From Bidens hawaiensis (Eukaryota > Streptophyta > Magnoliopsida > Asterales > Asteraceae), in assembly GCA_021521415.1 (NCBI GenBank), contig JAIQDT010002838.1, positions 290,312 through 354,311 on the forward strand: a DNA stretch of 64,000 nucleotides, read 5' to 3'. This document shows positions 23,233 to 33,705 of the stretch, one piece after another. Below the pieces are notes generated by a model. The model saw nothing but the letters and a program-made list of their open reading frames with translations. It ran no database searches and was not told where the DNA came from. Made by a program: the position numbers and the translations under genes. The stretch's first letter is position 1. Every line of letters starts with the position of its first letter.

Positions 23233-23632
23233 TGTAAGTCCCGAATCTAGATCACTACAATATGATATCAACCCGAACACGGTGTTAGTGCGGAATCCTA
23301 ACAAAGTGGTGATTCAAGAACAATATGATACGAAATATATAAATATGATGAACACGATGTAATACTCCAAATGCACACGATTATATTATTAAACCGTCTG
23401 GTACATGAGATACACAGAACGTATTGCTCTCTAGAATATGCTCACTCTTTGCTAATGTCAACAACACTAAACCCTATACACATATTCTCTATATATAGGG
23501 AAGCTAACAACCAAGCCTAAGTAGAGCCCAAAGCCCACCGAAATCCTTTATGGATTTCGGTTTACATATAACACATACAACCAAAACCAATTAACTAGAA
23601 CTAAGTACAAACCACCAAATATTGACCCAACA
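23233..23632 (-). repeat. 5' LTR of the gag-only copia
   Basis: TGTAAGTCCCGAATC to GACCCAACA, followed at once by the second gtacc duplication. About eight differences from the copy at 17735-18135, including one single-base indel. Confidence 0.85.
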
Positions 23633-23637
23633 GTACC

Positions 23638-24800
23638 CAAGAAGGGAGGAATGACTGTTGTAATGAATGAGAAGGACATGCTAATACCAATGAGAACCAT
23701 CACAGGCTGGCGAGTTTGCATTGATTACCGGAAGCTTAATGACGCCACAAGAAAAGATCATTTTCCACTTCCTTTCATCGATCAAATGCTTGAGCGATTA
23801 TCTGGAAAAATGTTCTACTGTTTTCTTGACGGATTCTCTCGATATTTCCAAATTCCCATTGCTCCTAAGGATCAGGAGAAAACAACCTTTACATGTCCAT
23901 ACGGAACCTTCGCCTACTGAAGAATGCCATTTGGACTATGTAATGCTCCAGCCAACTTCCAACGTTGCATGGTGGCCATCTTTCATGAAATAATTGAAAA
24001 CTCTATGGAAGTCTTCATGGACGACTTCTCAGTCTTCGGAGACTCCTTCGATCATTGTCTGAAAAATCTAGATAAAATGTTAACTAGGTGTGAAGAAGTG
24101 AATCTAGTGCTCAACTGGGAAAAATTCCATTTTATGGTATAGGAAGGCATTGTTCTCAGTCACAAGATTTATCAAAACGGACTAGAAGCTGATAGAGCCA
24201 AAATAGAAACCATATCCAAACTTCCACCACCAAATTCAGTCAAAGCCATTAGAAGTTTTCTAGGTCTCGCAGGTTTCTACCGCCGCTTCATAAAAGACTT
24301 TTCAAACATTGCTGTACCTATGACCAAACTTCTGGAGAAAGACGCACCATTCGTCTTCTCTGAAGAATGTGTTGAATCATTTAACACATTAAAAGACAAA
24401 CTTGTCAACGCACCAATCATGACTACACCCGATTGGATCCTTCAATTCGAAATCATGTGCGAGCAAGTGGCTTGGCAGTTGGAGCCGTACTCGGACAACG
24501 CAAAGAAAACCACTTTCACCCAATTTACTATGCAAGTAAAACTCTGAATGATGCACAAGAAAACTACACCACATCAGAAAAAGAGTTACTAGTAGTAGCA
24601 TTTGCATTTGAAAAATTTAGATCCTATCTAGTTCTTTCCAAAACCATAGTTTACACCGACCATGCCGCAATACGTTACCTCTTCAATAAACAAGATGCCA
24701 AACCCAGACTCATCCGATGGATCCTATTACTCCAAGAATTTGACATTGAAGTCAAGGACAAAAAGGGAGCAAAGAATATCGTCGCAGATCACCTTGCACG
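23638..24800 (+). pseudogene. Athila-type pol: RT C-terminal part and RNase H
   Basis: Reading resumes after the insertion with GWRVCIDYRKLNDATRKDHF (RT fingers), FPLPFIDQMLERL, then RMPFGLCNAP after a TGA that replaces an Arg CGA (about 23918), and the catalytic FMDDFSVFGDSF (the YXDD box as FMDD) near 24016. A TAG stands for Gln at about 24140. The RNase H domain shows [31 protein letters not shown] and VADHLARLE; a frameshift near 24430-24470 falls where its first catalytic Asp should be. The stops mostly look like C-to-T changes. Confidence 0.8.
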
Positions 24801-26195
24801 CTTAGAATGTCCTACTCCTGAAGAACTTCACAAAGAAATTATCAACGATAATTTCCCATATGAAATTCTCATGCGCATTCAATCAGTCATAGAGGAGAAA
24901 GACAAAAGTCCTTGGAATGCCGACTTCGCAAATTATCTAGCTTGTAGAATCCTAAAAAAAGGGCTTACTCATCAACAGCGGAAGAAATTCTTCTTCGATC
25001 TTAAATGTTACTTCTGGGAAGATCCATACGTGTTTAGGATAGGTGCGGATCAAGTTATTCGTAGGTTCGTAGCAGGCAAGGAGGCCTTAGACATTCTTAA
25101 ACACTGTCATGAAGGACCAACTGGTGGACACCATGGTACCACCACTACGGTCAGGAAAGTGTTTGATGCAGGATTTTTCTGGCCCACCATATCCAAAGAT
25201 ACACATACTTTGATCCAAGCATGCGATGCTTGTCAAAGAGCCGGGAACATCTCATCGAAGAATGAGATGGCTCAAAAGGGCATTCAAATTTGTGAGATCT
25301 TTGATGTATGGGGAATAGATTTCATGGGCCAATTTCCTAACTCATTCGGAAATAAATACATCCTTGTAGCAGTTGATTATTTATCTAAATGGGTAGAAGC
25401 ACAAGCTCTTCCCACTAACGATTCTCGAGTGGTTGTAAGATTTCTAAAAAGGTTATTTACACGATTTGGCACTCCGAAAGCCCTAATTAGCGACAGAGGT
25501 ACCCACTTCTGTAACACTCTGATGGACAAAGTCTTAGCAGATATGGGGTTCATCACCAACTGGCAACACCATATAACCCTCAGACTAGTGGGCAAGTAGA
25601 GGTCTCGAATCGAGGAATTAAGAGGATTTTAGAAAAAACTGTAGGAATGAATCGCAAAAATTGGGCATAAAAGTTAGATGACGCTTTGTGGGCCCTCAGG
25701 ACGGCCTACAAAACCCCTATAGGAACAACACCCTTCAAGTTCGTTTACGGGATGACATGTCATCTACCAGTAGAATTAAAACACAAAGCCTACTGGGCTC
25801 TGAGAGCAGTGAACTTTGATCTAACGTCCGCCAGAGTAAACCGGGAAGATCAAATTCGTGAGCTCGAGGAACTGAGGACATTGACCTACGAAAATTCCTG
25901 GTCTTACAAGGAAAAGACTAAACGCCTACATGACGCCCATTTAAAAGGAAACAAAAAATTTCAAACTGGCGATCGTATACTGTTATACAACGCTCGTTTA
26001 CGTCTTTTCCCAGGAAAACTTAAATCTCGATGGACAGTTCTATACATAGTTGAATCAGTTTTTGACTATAGGACAATCGAAATTTCAAATTAAAATGGCC
26101 AAAAGTTCAAAGTTAATGTACATCGATTAAAGCCATATATCGACGGTCCACTTGAAGAAGTTCTGGAGGTATTAACCCTCCAACTCCCTGAATAA
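24801..26195 (+). pseudogene. Athila-type integrase, broken
   Basis: Integrase inserts the DNA copy into the genome. The HHCC zinc domain is seen as H-x3-GGHHG... then CDACQR (about 25100-25240); the catalytic core has WGIDFMG (first Asp) and SDRGTHFCN (second Asp). The third acidic residue lies in the next frame (GQVEVSNRG) because of an indel near 25565-25600. A TAA replaces a likely Gln at about 25668. ALWALRTAYKTPIG and FVYGMTCHLPVELKHKAYWA follow, then the C-terminal domain to about 26195 with another stop near 26092. It is in the same order and frame family as RT/RNase H. Confidence 0.8.
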
Positions 26196-26534
26196 GAAAT
26201 CAAGGAAACAAGGTCTGGCCAAGACCTTCACAAAACTAGGCCTTGTAAATAAATTACATGAAAAATAATAATAATAATAATAATAAAATTTTGAAAACCA
26301 CGGGGGCATGCTCCCAAAAGCACGGTCTCGTGCCAAAAATCGCGGACCGGCATCTTCGCTGCAAAAATCTCAGTCAGACTGGTTTGTAACAGAATTGCCA
26401 GAGTAAAAACACGTGGCCATGCTTCCAAAAGCATGGGGCCGTGCTTGGCTTGCTAGTTGGTTATAAAAGGCACCTTGTGTCATTGCATTCCTTGCACCAA
26501 CCAAAACCAAACCAATAACCTCTGAAAATTCAAC
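26196..26534 (+). promoter_or_regulatory. Dyad-plus-TATA module before small ORF a
   Basis: Two pairs of CACGG..CCGTG-type motifs (26300-26332 and 26411-26450), then TTATAAAAGG at 26461-26470, then a CA-rich leader of about 65 nt to the ATG at 26535. The same layout is found in the element's own LTR (31739-32032) and before small ORF b. A short (AAT)n lies at about 26264. Confidence 0.5.
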
Positions 26535-26820
26535 ATGTCAACTGAGATGAGTGAAGCAATCCCTGTTTTCCGACACCGAGAAATGATGCCCGCCATGTTT
26601 CCAAAACCGAGCTTCTCTTGGAACTTCAAGAACTCGTTAAAGAACTCACCAAATTGAATCTCCTTGCTGAGATGCATCTCGTTCAACTCACCGAATCAGT
26701 GGAAAACATGAAAATTGAACTCCGAGATATCATTGAACAACTCCAGTTTCAAGTCCTCGGTTTCACGTATTTTCCACCACCAGGACCATTCGGAAGAGGA
26801 GAGCCTTTTGGGAAAATTTA
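26535..26820 (+). pseudogene. Small coiled-coil ORF a after integrase, frameshifted
   Basis: The ATG at 26535 follows the TATA/leader module. Its frame stops after 40 codons; the coiled-coil part (LQELVKELTKLNLLAEMHLV and on to 26820, ending in a PPPGPFGRG stretch) lies in another frame, so one indel near 26600 separates start and body. The Leu/Glu-rich heptads resemble small ORF b. Function unknown; the position between integrase and ORF3 is typical of accessory frames in Athila-like elements. Confidence 0.45.
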
Positions 26821-27078
26821 GGAAACTTAACTTTCTGTTTTTATGTGTAAACAAGTGCATTAAGCACAATGTGTTAGGACTTCGGGCTTAACCCGAATAT
26901 TTTCTATTTCTAGGAAAACCGGGCTTATCCCGTAATCTTTCTAGGACTTTTATTTTAATCTTAATAAAAAGTAATTTTTTGATGACAAACTTCTAAATTA
27001 TCATAATAAACGTCATTCTAAGAATTCCAGATCTTGCATCTTGCTGAAAATTGCAAAGAAATTCACCGTGACAAAAAG

Positions 27079-27251
27079 CACAGGCCGTGCTTTCTTAAGC
27101 ACGAGGCCGTGGTCACCCCAGAATCTTCAGCATTATACGCGCTGACTCCGTACAATTCTCTGAAAGCACGGTGCAGTGTTCAACTTTCCAGTCTCTATAT
27201 AATGCAAGCATAAACTCACTATTCCATTCACACCAAACACAAATTACCTAA
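27079..27251 (+). promoter_or_regulatory. Dyad-plus-TATA module before small ORF b
   Basis: GCACAGGCCGTGC and GCACGAGGCCGTGG (27079-27112), then GCACGGTGCAGTG (about 27165), then TATATAA at 27196-27202 and a CA-rich leader of about 50 nt to the ATG at 27252. It is the third occurrence in this element of the paired CACGG motif ahead of a TATA box. Confidence 0.5.
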
Positions 27252-27548
27252 ATGGAAGGAAAAAGGGTTGAATGGAGGCCAGTAAGAAAGGGGAAACAAC
27301 ATGAATCCTCCTCATACCTTGAGGAGGAGGTCATGCGACTCCAATGCATCATAAGAGACTAAGTTGAGAGCAACATTCAAACCGAAGCTCGAGTAGTTGA
27401 GTTAATTAACGAACTCGACCTGCTTAGGTTCGAGAACTTCCATGCTGTGGATAGCCACCACAAAGATGTGGCTTCCAAACTCAACTTTCTCAACCGAGAA
27501 ATCTTCATGCTCAACAAAAATCTTGACGAACTTTTGGAAGCCAAATGA
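27252..27548 (+). pseudogene. Small coiled-coil ORF b, one stop
   Basis: 98 codons with one TAA at codon 37 (27360-27362), in a context where Gln CAA would fit. The N terminus is basic (KGKQHESSSYLEEE); the rest is a Leu/Glu/Asn heptad pattern (VELINELDLLRFENFH, KLNFLNREIFMLNKNLDELL). No transmembrane segment. Related in style to small ORF a, so the pair may be an old duplication. Function not recognised. Confidence 0.5.
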
Positions 27549-28466
27549 GCACCACCACACATCCAGGACTTGTTCGGAGGTGGTGGTCGTTGAAGTTCTG
27601 ACTTTGTTTCATGTTGAAGTTGTTGCCGCTAGTACTATGTTTTAGGATCGAGAGTTGTTGTTGTACTTTTTATTTTATCTATATTTAATTATGTCTTTAG
27701 TTTTATGTTTTAATGAAGTTTAGGAATTTTAATTACTATCTCAAGCTAACCAGAAAATAAAACCAGTAAAAAACGAACCAGCTCGAAAAATAAACAAAAT
27801 TCAAAAAGGATACTATCTGCATAATGCAGCACGGTATTGTGCCTCTCAAAAGCACGGCGCCGTGCTTTTAGTTCAGAGCAGCTATGAATTTTAAACTTAT
27901 TAAAATAACCTTTTCCAACCACCAACCCTAACATTCACTACGATTCTGGACCGAAAACCGCCAACCATCCAATAGTTCGCTAATTTCTTCATCAAATCTT
28001 CAATTCAAAACCTAAGGTATGTTAATTTAACAATTGCATTGTTCAAATTCATCATTCTAGGTTTAGTTTAACCCTAAAATCGCTCAAATCGACCAAATCA
28101 GGTCAAAACCCGAAAATGATATGGGTTATTTTGCTAGTATCGGGTGAATGGATTGTTGAATGTTTGATGGTCAAGGTTTAATCGAAAGGGACAATTCGGG
28201 TTTTGGGTGTTAGCATAAATGCCCGACATACCATTAAACCAAATTGATATAAATGGTTAGAAACGAGGGTTCGAGTCTTAGTAAGGTAGAAATCAGTATT
28301 AAGAACACGAACCGTGCCCAGAACAACACGAATCGTCCTTCTGAAGCTGAACCAGAAGCAACAGCACGGGGTCGTCCTTCTGAAAGCACGCCGCAGTGCT
28401 TTGCTCTCTGTTCCAGAAAATTGAAATTTTTTTACGAATTTTGATTAATTCGGGTTTAAATTGCAG
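27549..28466 (+). promoter_or_regulatory. Leader and candidate 5' intron of ORF3
   Basis: A CACGG dyad pair lies at 27828-27872. A good plant splice donor (CCTAAG, then GTATGTT, cut at 28016/28017) and an acceptor TTAAATTGCAG ending at 28466, immediately before ATGG, define a 450-nt intron that would place ORF3 at the start of its exon. The stretch is T-rich near the acceptor, as plant introns are. A second CACGG dyad (28361-28400) sits inside the intron. Splicing is predicted, not shown. Confidence 0.45.
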
Positions 28467-29720
28467 ATGGCCGAGTATGGAGAAGATGTTCATGCATTTC
28501 TAGTCTTCCCAAACCGCAAAACAAGGGACCGGCAAGCGAATACAAGATTAACTTATTTTAACAACAGGTATCCAGAAGCAAACTTCTATGCATGTGAAAA
28601 CACTCTGAGACACGTCAACCAATGGAACCGTTATGAGAACATTGTGAGAGGACCATGTAGACGGGTTTTTGGTCAAACAGGGGAAGCGGTGACAGAACTG
28701 ACAAAAGAATTCTTGGCCTCGTTCAATATAAAAAAGAAGAAGTTTGACATGTGGGATGAAGAGGCAATCGAGTTTCGATGGGGGGGTATATGGCGTACAA
28801 CTTCTGTCACCCAACTAGCAGTTGATTTGGGAATTTACACGACCGAGGAAATTGACTCAGACATCTGGTTTAACGCTAAAACAACATTTACAAATGAAGG
28901 TGATGATTATGAAGCTGAAGCAGGTGACACACGGGCAGAGGCTTGGGAACAATTGAGTTATGGTACAATAGAGTATAATGCAAGCGTTTCAAAAAGCACA
29001 GCAGTGTGTGACCCACTCATGAGGTACATCCACCGTTTTCTTAGTCACACCGTCACAGCTCGAGGTCACAGTGAAGGGGTTGTCAACCTAAGGGATCTTT
29101 GGGCATTATACTGCATAAAAGAAAACATAGCATGCAATATCACGATGCTATTCTGCAAATTCTTCGTGACAAATGCAAGTGCTCGAGGAAATACCTCGAT
29201 CTTCGGTGGTCCTTGGATCTACAACCTTTACAGAGCCTACAATGCAGACACAGAAGGAACCCAAAACCCAGACCCGATAGCTCTCAACTTTGATTACTGT
29301 GAAAGCATGCAAATGGTTCAGCAAATTAACCCGAATGTGTGGAGGTTTTCTGATAAGTACAACCAGGTTTAAGATCCGGAAGACCCAGCAGAGATGATGA
29401 TATAGGATGTGCCCGAGAGAAGGACATCACCACCCAGATAGAGCCGCCGCCGAACTTACCGTCAGAGAGGAGGCCCATCTTCATCAGGGGCCGGCCCAAT
29501 CTCGTCACACGACAGCCGATACTCTTTGGAGGGTTTATATGGACTTATCGATCAATTCTCAACTAACACTACCAGCTCATTTAACAGGATCACAGAGCAG
29601 ATGGCTACCTCCGATGCATAGCGAGCAGCCGAGTATGAAGAAACGAGGCAAGAGATTGAACGATTGGGCTATCGCATGGACAGGCAGTGGGGACCATTTG
29701 ACCCGGACACGGGTAACTGA
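28467..29720 (+). pseudogene. Athila ORF3 (envelope position), 417 codons with four stops
   Basis: The ATG at 28467 directly follows a splice-acceptor-like TTGCAG. The frame is uninterrupted to a TAA at codon 302 and then stays readable to 29720 through three TAGs at codons 313, 325 and 385; all four positions would be Gln with a single C. Readable blocks: GIYTTEEIDSDIW, DPLMRYIHRFLSHTV, NLRDLWALYCIKEN, a Pro/Ser-rich linker, and a charged helical tail (EEIRQ-like, ERLGYRMDRQWGP). This matches the plant retrotransposon protein found after pol in Athila elements (Pfam ATHILA ORF-1 type). It has no signal peptide or clear membrane segment, so an envelope role is doubtful. Function unknown. Confidence 0.65.
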
Positions 29721-31544
29721 TGACTGGTGACACTGGTAGGTCGTGCATGGGAATGGGTTGGTAGTATCTTATGACATTATTATTATGTGTGTTTTAAACA
29801 ATTTACTTTCTGTCGTACTTGTTTGTTTGTTTGTTTGTTGGTTTGGATACTTTTATGGCCGTGGGTGCCAAAGACATTATGGTAGGTACTAATATAGCCC
29901 GATAGGACAAGGGATGGATGATTCCACACCCAATTTTCATCAGTTTATGCTTGGTTGTTTGTGGTTGTTTGCAGTTTTATATTATACAGGTACAAAAACA
30001 GGAAAACGGACGATAAACAGGGGACGCTCTGTCGAAATTTCGTTAACCCATAAGGAAGTAACTCTCCATTTAAACCCATAATACTCAATTAGAATTTTTA
30101 TATTTTCATGAATCTTTTCACATTGAGGACAATGTGAGATTCAAGTGTGGGGAGGGGAATTACTTGACCAATTGCTTGTTCAATTAATTATAAAAATTCT
30201 CTAATCAACAAATATTTTTGCAGCAAACAAAGATTATTTTTAAAACCTAAAGAGGAGACCAAGAAATTGTTTTGCAAATAACCAATCATTACAAAAAAGT
30301 GAAAAAGTAAAAAGAAGTTTTGTAATATTGAGAATAAATTTATGCAAAATATGGTGTTAATACCCAATTCCTCCGTTACTGTGAGATAAACCTCATGCCA
30401 TATAAATATTTTTTTGGAATCTTTGAGTGTGTCTTATGTTTCGTGTGATTTAGAACTTGTCGCAATTATTCATTTCAAGACCGCACAAAGCATTGCATAA
30501 GGAAGAAGGTAATATTGACACAATTCCATCAAACCCATTGCCAAATTACAAAACCCAAAAACCTTAACCAAAAACCTTATCATTTTATCCCTCTCACCGG
30601 TAAAATACAATACTGGTCTTTTACCGGCAGACCTTAAAGAACTGGAAATGCATTCTTTCGATTTCAATTTCCTTTGCTGCATACACTTCACAAAACCTAG
30701 GTTGCCTCCAGAACTTAGGGAGAGGATCTTTCTCTTTAGCAATGAGGTGAGGAAAAAGTGGCGCCAAGATGAACAAAGGCCACCATTTTGTGGAATTTCC
30801 AAAAACGCAATGAAGAGAAGTGCAAAAAGATATGAACGATGCTTAGGTTGCGGAAACTAGTCACACGAAGGAAGATGTAGAAAAAGTCAAACTCAGTTTC
30901 AGCATGAATATACCGAATTAATGAAGGTGGGGGCTATTAGGCTCAAAGCCGAACGATCCATTAGAGTTGGAAGTTATGTTCAGGATTGAGGAAGAATTGA
31001 TTCACATCCTCGATAAAACTGGTCTTGACGATCTGACCTTAAAAGAGTCATTAGGTATATAAAAAAAAATTCGGAGAAAAGGAGCTAACCATTGAAAACA
31101 TCTCAAGACTCCCAACAATCAGTTGTATTTACCATCCTCATTAACCCTTGAACTACCACAAAATACCAAAACCCTACTCACACAAAACCAACCCATTTTA
31201 CCTTCTAATCTATGCAACCCTTTAAAAGGTGGATATTTGAACTTGTTACAAGCTTATTTATCACAGGTTGCATTTTGACTAGAGCGTTCACATACATACA
31301 TCACAGGTATGATCAGATATAAAACTTAGTGTGAGTGAACATTGTGAGAACGTGGCGTTTTACATAAACGGAAGCTCATAAAAACAAAAGTCCTTCTTAT
31401 TTATCACTAACATAAAAATTGGTTATTTTATTTCATCTTCTTGAAGCTCACTTAAGGGATGGTTATAATCTAAGCTTGCTGTTTTTAGAGGATATTTATA
31501 TGAAGATTGCTTGAGGACAAGAAATGTTCAAGTGTGGGGATGTT
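29721..31544 (+). other. Athila 3' non-coding region and polypurine tracts
   Basis: No reliable ORF; the longer open frames around 30470-30860 show no motif. GAGGACAATGTGAG...AAGTGTGGGGAGGGG at 30125-30160 and GAGGACAAG...AAGTGTGGGGATG at 31512-31542 are two versions of the purine-rich block that normally precedes an Athila 3' LTR. The second is the working polypurine tract by position; the first may be an internal copy. Confidence 0.55.
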
Positions 31545-33291
31545 TGATGTACATAGAAATATACATCTTTTCGGCATCAAATAATCTCTAAAAACTGCAA
31601 TTTAATTCAAATAACATAGCATAAAAGGCTACTTATCATAATAAAACATAATTTCAGGTGAAACCAAGCCCCAAACGAAGAAACAAGCAAAAAAGACGAA
31701 GAAAAACAGAAGAAAACTCAAGAAAACAAATAAACACGCCCCCAAGCCTCAAGAAACACGCCCCCATGCTTCTGATCACAAGAAAAGACAAAATCTAGAA
31801 GCAAAAGCACGGGGCCGTGCCTACCAACCACGGGGTCGTGGACATGAACACGGAAAAGACAAAAAAGAATTAACACATGTCACTAAAAACCACGGGGTCG
31901 TGCCTCTTAACCACGGGGTTGTGGTCACCTTTCAGAAAAGACAAAATAAATCTGGCACATGTCATAAAAATTCACGGGGGCGTGCCCACCAACCACGGGG
32001 CCGTGCCTCACACTCCAGATTGCCTATAAATAGTGGCTCATGTTGCACTTATTTGGTGTGCCTTGAAAAGAATTCTATCCGGTTCTCTCTTATAAAAACA
32101 CACACTAACACTCATATTGAAGATCTATTGAAGAGTTTGAAGGCTTGGAGGTCATCACCATCAACCATCATCATCAACCATCATTACCATCATTAAGAAG
32201 GAAGATTCATCTACATTTGGTTAGATTGTTCCAAGTTTAATCATGTATTTGTTATCATCATTCATCTTAATGTTTATCATCATGCTCATTATGAGCTAAA
32301 CTCCTTTTACCATCTAAAATCTATGAAGAAGCTTTGTTTTACTTGATAATTAATCAAGACATGTGGGGTAGTCTAGTAAAGTACATGGTTATATTACAAT
32401 TATCTTTTGATGAGAAATGTTTCACCATCTTAAATCACTAATTCAAAGTTGGTAGTTGTCAATTCTATTGGCAATCGTTCATGATCGATTCATGTTCTTG
32501 AAAGATAAAAATACTTTGATACATTAACGAAACATGGATCCTTATATTGTACTTTGAAATGATGAGATATAAGTTATGATGTATTTTTCTAAGTCTTGGT
32601 AATCCGAAAATAGCTTTGCTTAGGATATCATTTTAGTTAAAGAAATCATATGTTAACGGAATGTGTAATTATAATCTACATAAATTAACCAAGGGGAGAT
32701 TGTGTAATGAACTACAACCACCCGAAGTTGTTAGAATTGGTATTTGAGAAATCGAAGTCAATCCTAATCTTTCTACTTTACGAAACTACTTGCCAAATTA
32801 AATTGACATCATTGAGATGGCATGACATTAGGAAAGGGTGGGCTTTAAAATGCGCATGCTATCTCCTTAGTGCCAAGGATACTCACTTAAGGTTTAAGGA
32901 GCAATCTATCATATATTGCTATGGCAAGTTTATCGCATGTCCAAATATTAATTATCAATGCTAAAATGGAGTGGATTCTTGATCTTAGATGGTAACATTC
33001 GCATAATTGAACAACTCGTTTAGAATCTCTTGTCTTGGTCACCTATATATTATATATAAGTATTTATATTTTATAAAAGTTCAAAAATTAACCCCAAAAT
33101 GATTAAAACCTCCGATTAAAGTAAAGCAACGATTTATTATTAGAAACCTTTGTGTCTATGGATCGATACTTGGTTCTTACCAATACTATTCTACATATAC
33201 GATAAGTACACTTGCCTATTTTGTGTGTGTTTGGTCTTTATAGAAATCACTTTTATAAATTTAAAACACGATCTTGTGCAAAAGCAAATCA
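31545..33291 (+). repeat. Athila 3' LTR
   Basis: Starts TGATGTACATAG after the polypurine tract and probably ends near AAAGCAAATCA at 33291, about 1.75 kb. The end is approximate because no second LTR copy is in the window. U3 holds the paired CACGGGG(C/T)CGTG motifs; TATAAATA is at 32025-32032; a (CAT)-rich leader (32150-32195) follows. Confidence 0.6.
31739..32032 (+). promoter_or_regulatory. Athila LTR promoter with four CACGGGGCCGTG pairs
   Basis: Paired copies at about 31739/31763, 31807/31830, 31892/31915 and 31972/31995, each pair joined by an AACC-containing spacer of about 12 nt, then TATAAATAG at 32025. The same pairing occurs before small ORFs a and b and around the ORF3 leader. 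Confidence 0.6.
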
Positions 33292-33566
33292 TCCCATCCT
33301 TTTATATTTTATACCACACGCACGCACACATCACCGTCCTTTTCATTGAACCATGGTTTGTCTTCTTTCATCAAATCCTTATCCAATAGTATTTGTAACC
33401 CTAAAATAATTTCCACCACATCTGTCATTTCTTTCCCTTTCTTCTTTGCTTTCTTCTCAATCAACCCTTAACTTTAATCTTCGCATTCTTTCTTCACCAT
33501 CAAGCATTTGGTTCTTGTTTATTATTTAAAACTTGAACTTCTGTGGGATTAATAATATTTTCAACA
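33292..33566 (+). other. Pyrimidine-rich flank of the split reading frame
   Basis: TC-rich DNA (33410-33500) leading to the ATG at 33567; it could be a 5' UTR or intron of the cell-gene-like sequence that follows. No splice site can be called with confidence. Confidence 0.3.
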
Positions 33567-33705
33567 ATGAAGCCGGCAGGGGAGGTGGTGTGGAAGTTGG
33601 AGGAGGTTGTGAAGGCGGTGAAGTTTAGCGACATGAAGAGCGAATATGAGAGCAGTTTGAGGTTGTAGGATAACAAGAACTGAAGGAAGGAGAAATTAGG
33701 GATAT
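33567..33705 (+). pseudogene. Cell-gene-like fragment, 5' half, split by the copia
   Basis: ATG at 33567 opens 33 codons (MKPAGEVVWKLEEVVKAVKF at the start), then a TAG at 33666-33668 and a TGA 5 codons later, at codons where Gln and Trp would fit. The copia element enters after 33705. When the element and one copy of gatat are ignored, the same frame goes on at 57316. The wording is not of any retrotransposon protein I know; I do not recognise the gene. It could be a real gene remnant or a fragment captured by another transposon. Confidence 0.4.

Larger units (their letters stand above)
17735..23632 (-). mobile_element. Gag-only non-autonomous copia element (TR-GAG type), complete with TSD
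   Basis: The two LTRs of about 400 bp start TGTAAGTCC and end GACCCAACA, and the exact 5-bp duplication gtacc flanks them (17730-17734 and 23633-23637). On the - strand the order is LTR, primer-binding site, a motif-rich leader, one ORF of 516 codons, a 2.6-kb non-coding region, polypurine tract, LTR. No protease, integrase, RT or RNase H is found. The LTRs differ by about eight positions (2%), suggesting a moderately recent insertion. The non-coding region is homologous to the post-pol region of the long copia at 33706-57310, so this is likely a mobilised derivative of that clade. Confidence 0.85.
15266..33291 (+). mobile_element. Athila-like Ty3/gypsy element, decayed, 5' end missing
   Basis: In order on the + strand: gag, aspartic protease, RT, RNase H, integrase, two small coiled-coil ORFs, an ORF3 in the envelope position, a 3' non-coding region and a 3' LTR. 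The gag and protease wording (YNPGWRNHPNFSW; DLGASINLMP) and the extra ORF after pol are those of the Athila/Tat branch. The reading frames carry many stops and indels. RT is split by a 5.9-kb copia element (17735-23632). No copy of the 3' LTR exists upstream, so the 5' LTR has been lost. The left border is where gag-like sequence becomes recognisable and is uncertain. Confidence 0.8.

Noticed and set aside
30470..30860. Two overlapping frames of 70-110 codons on opposite strands
   Set aside because: They sit in the Athila 3' non-coding region and show no motif or conservation; likely chance.
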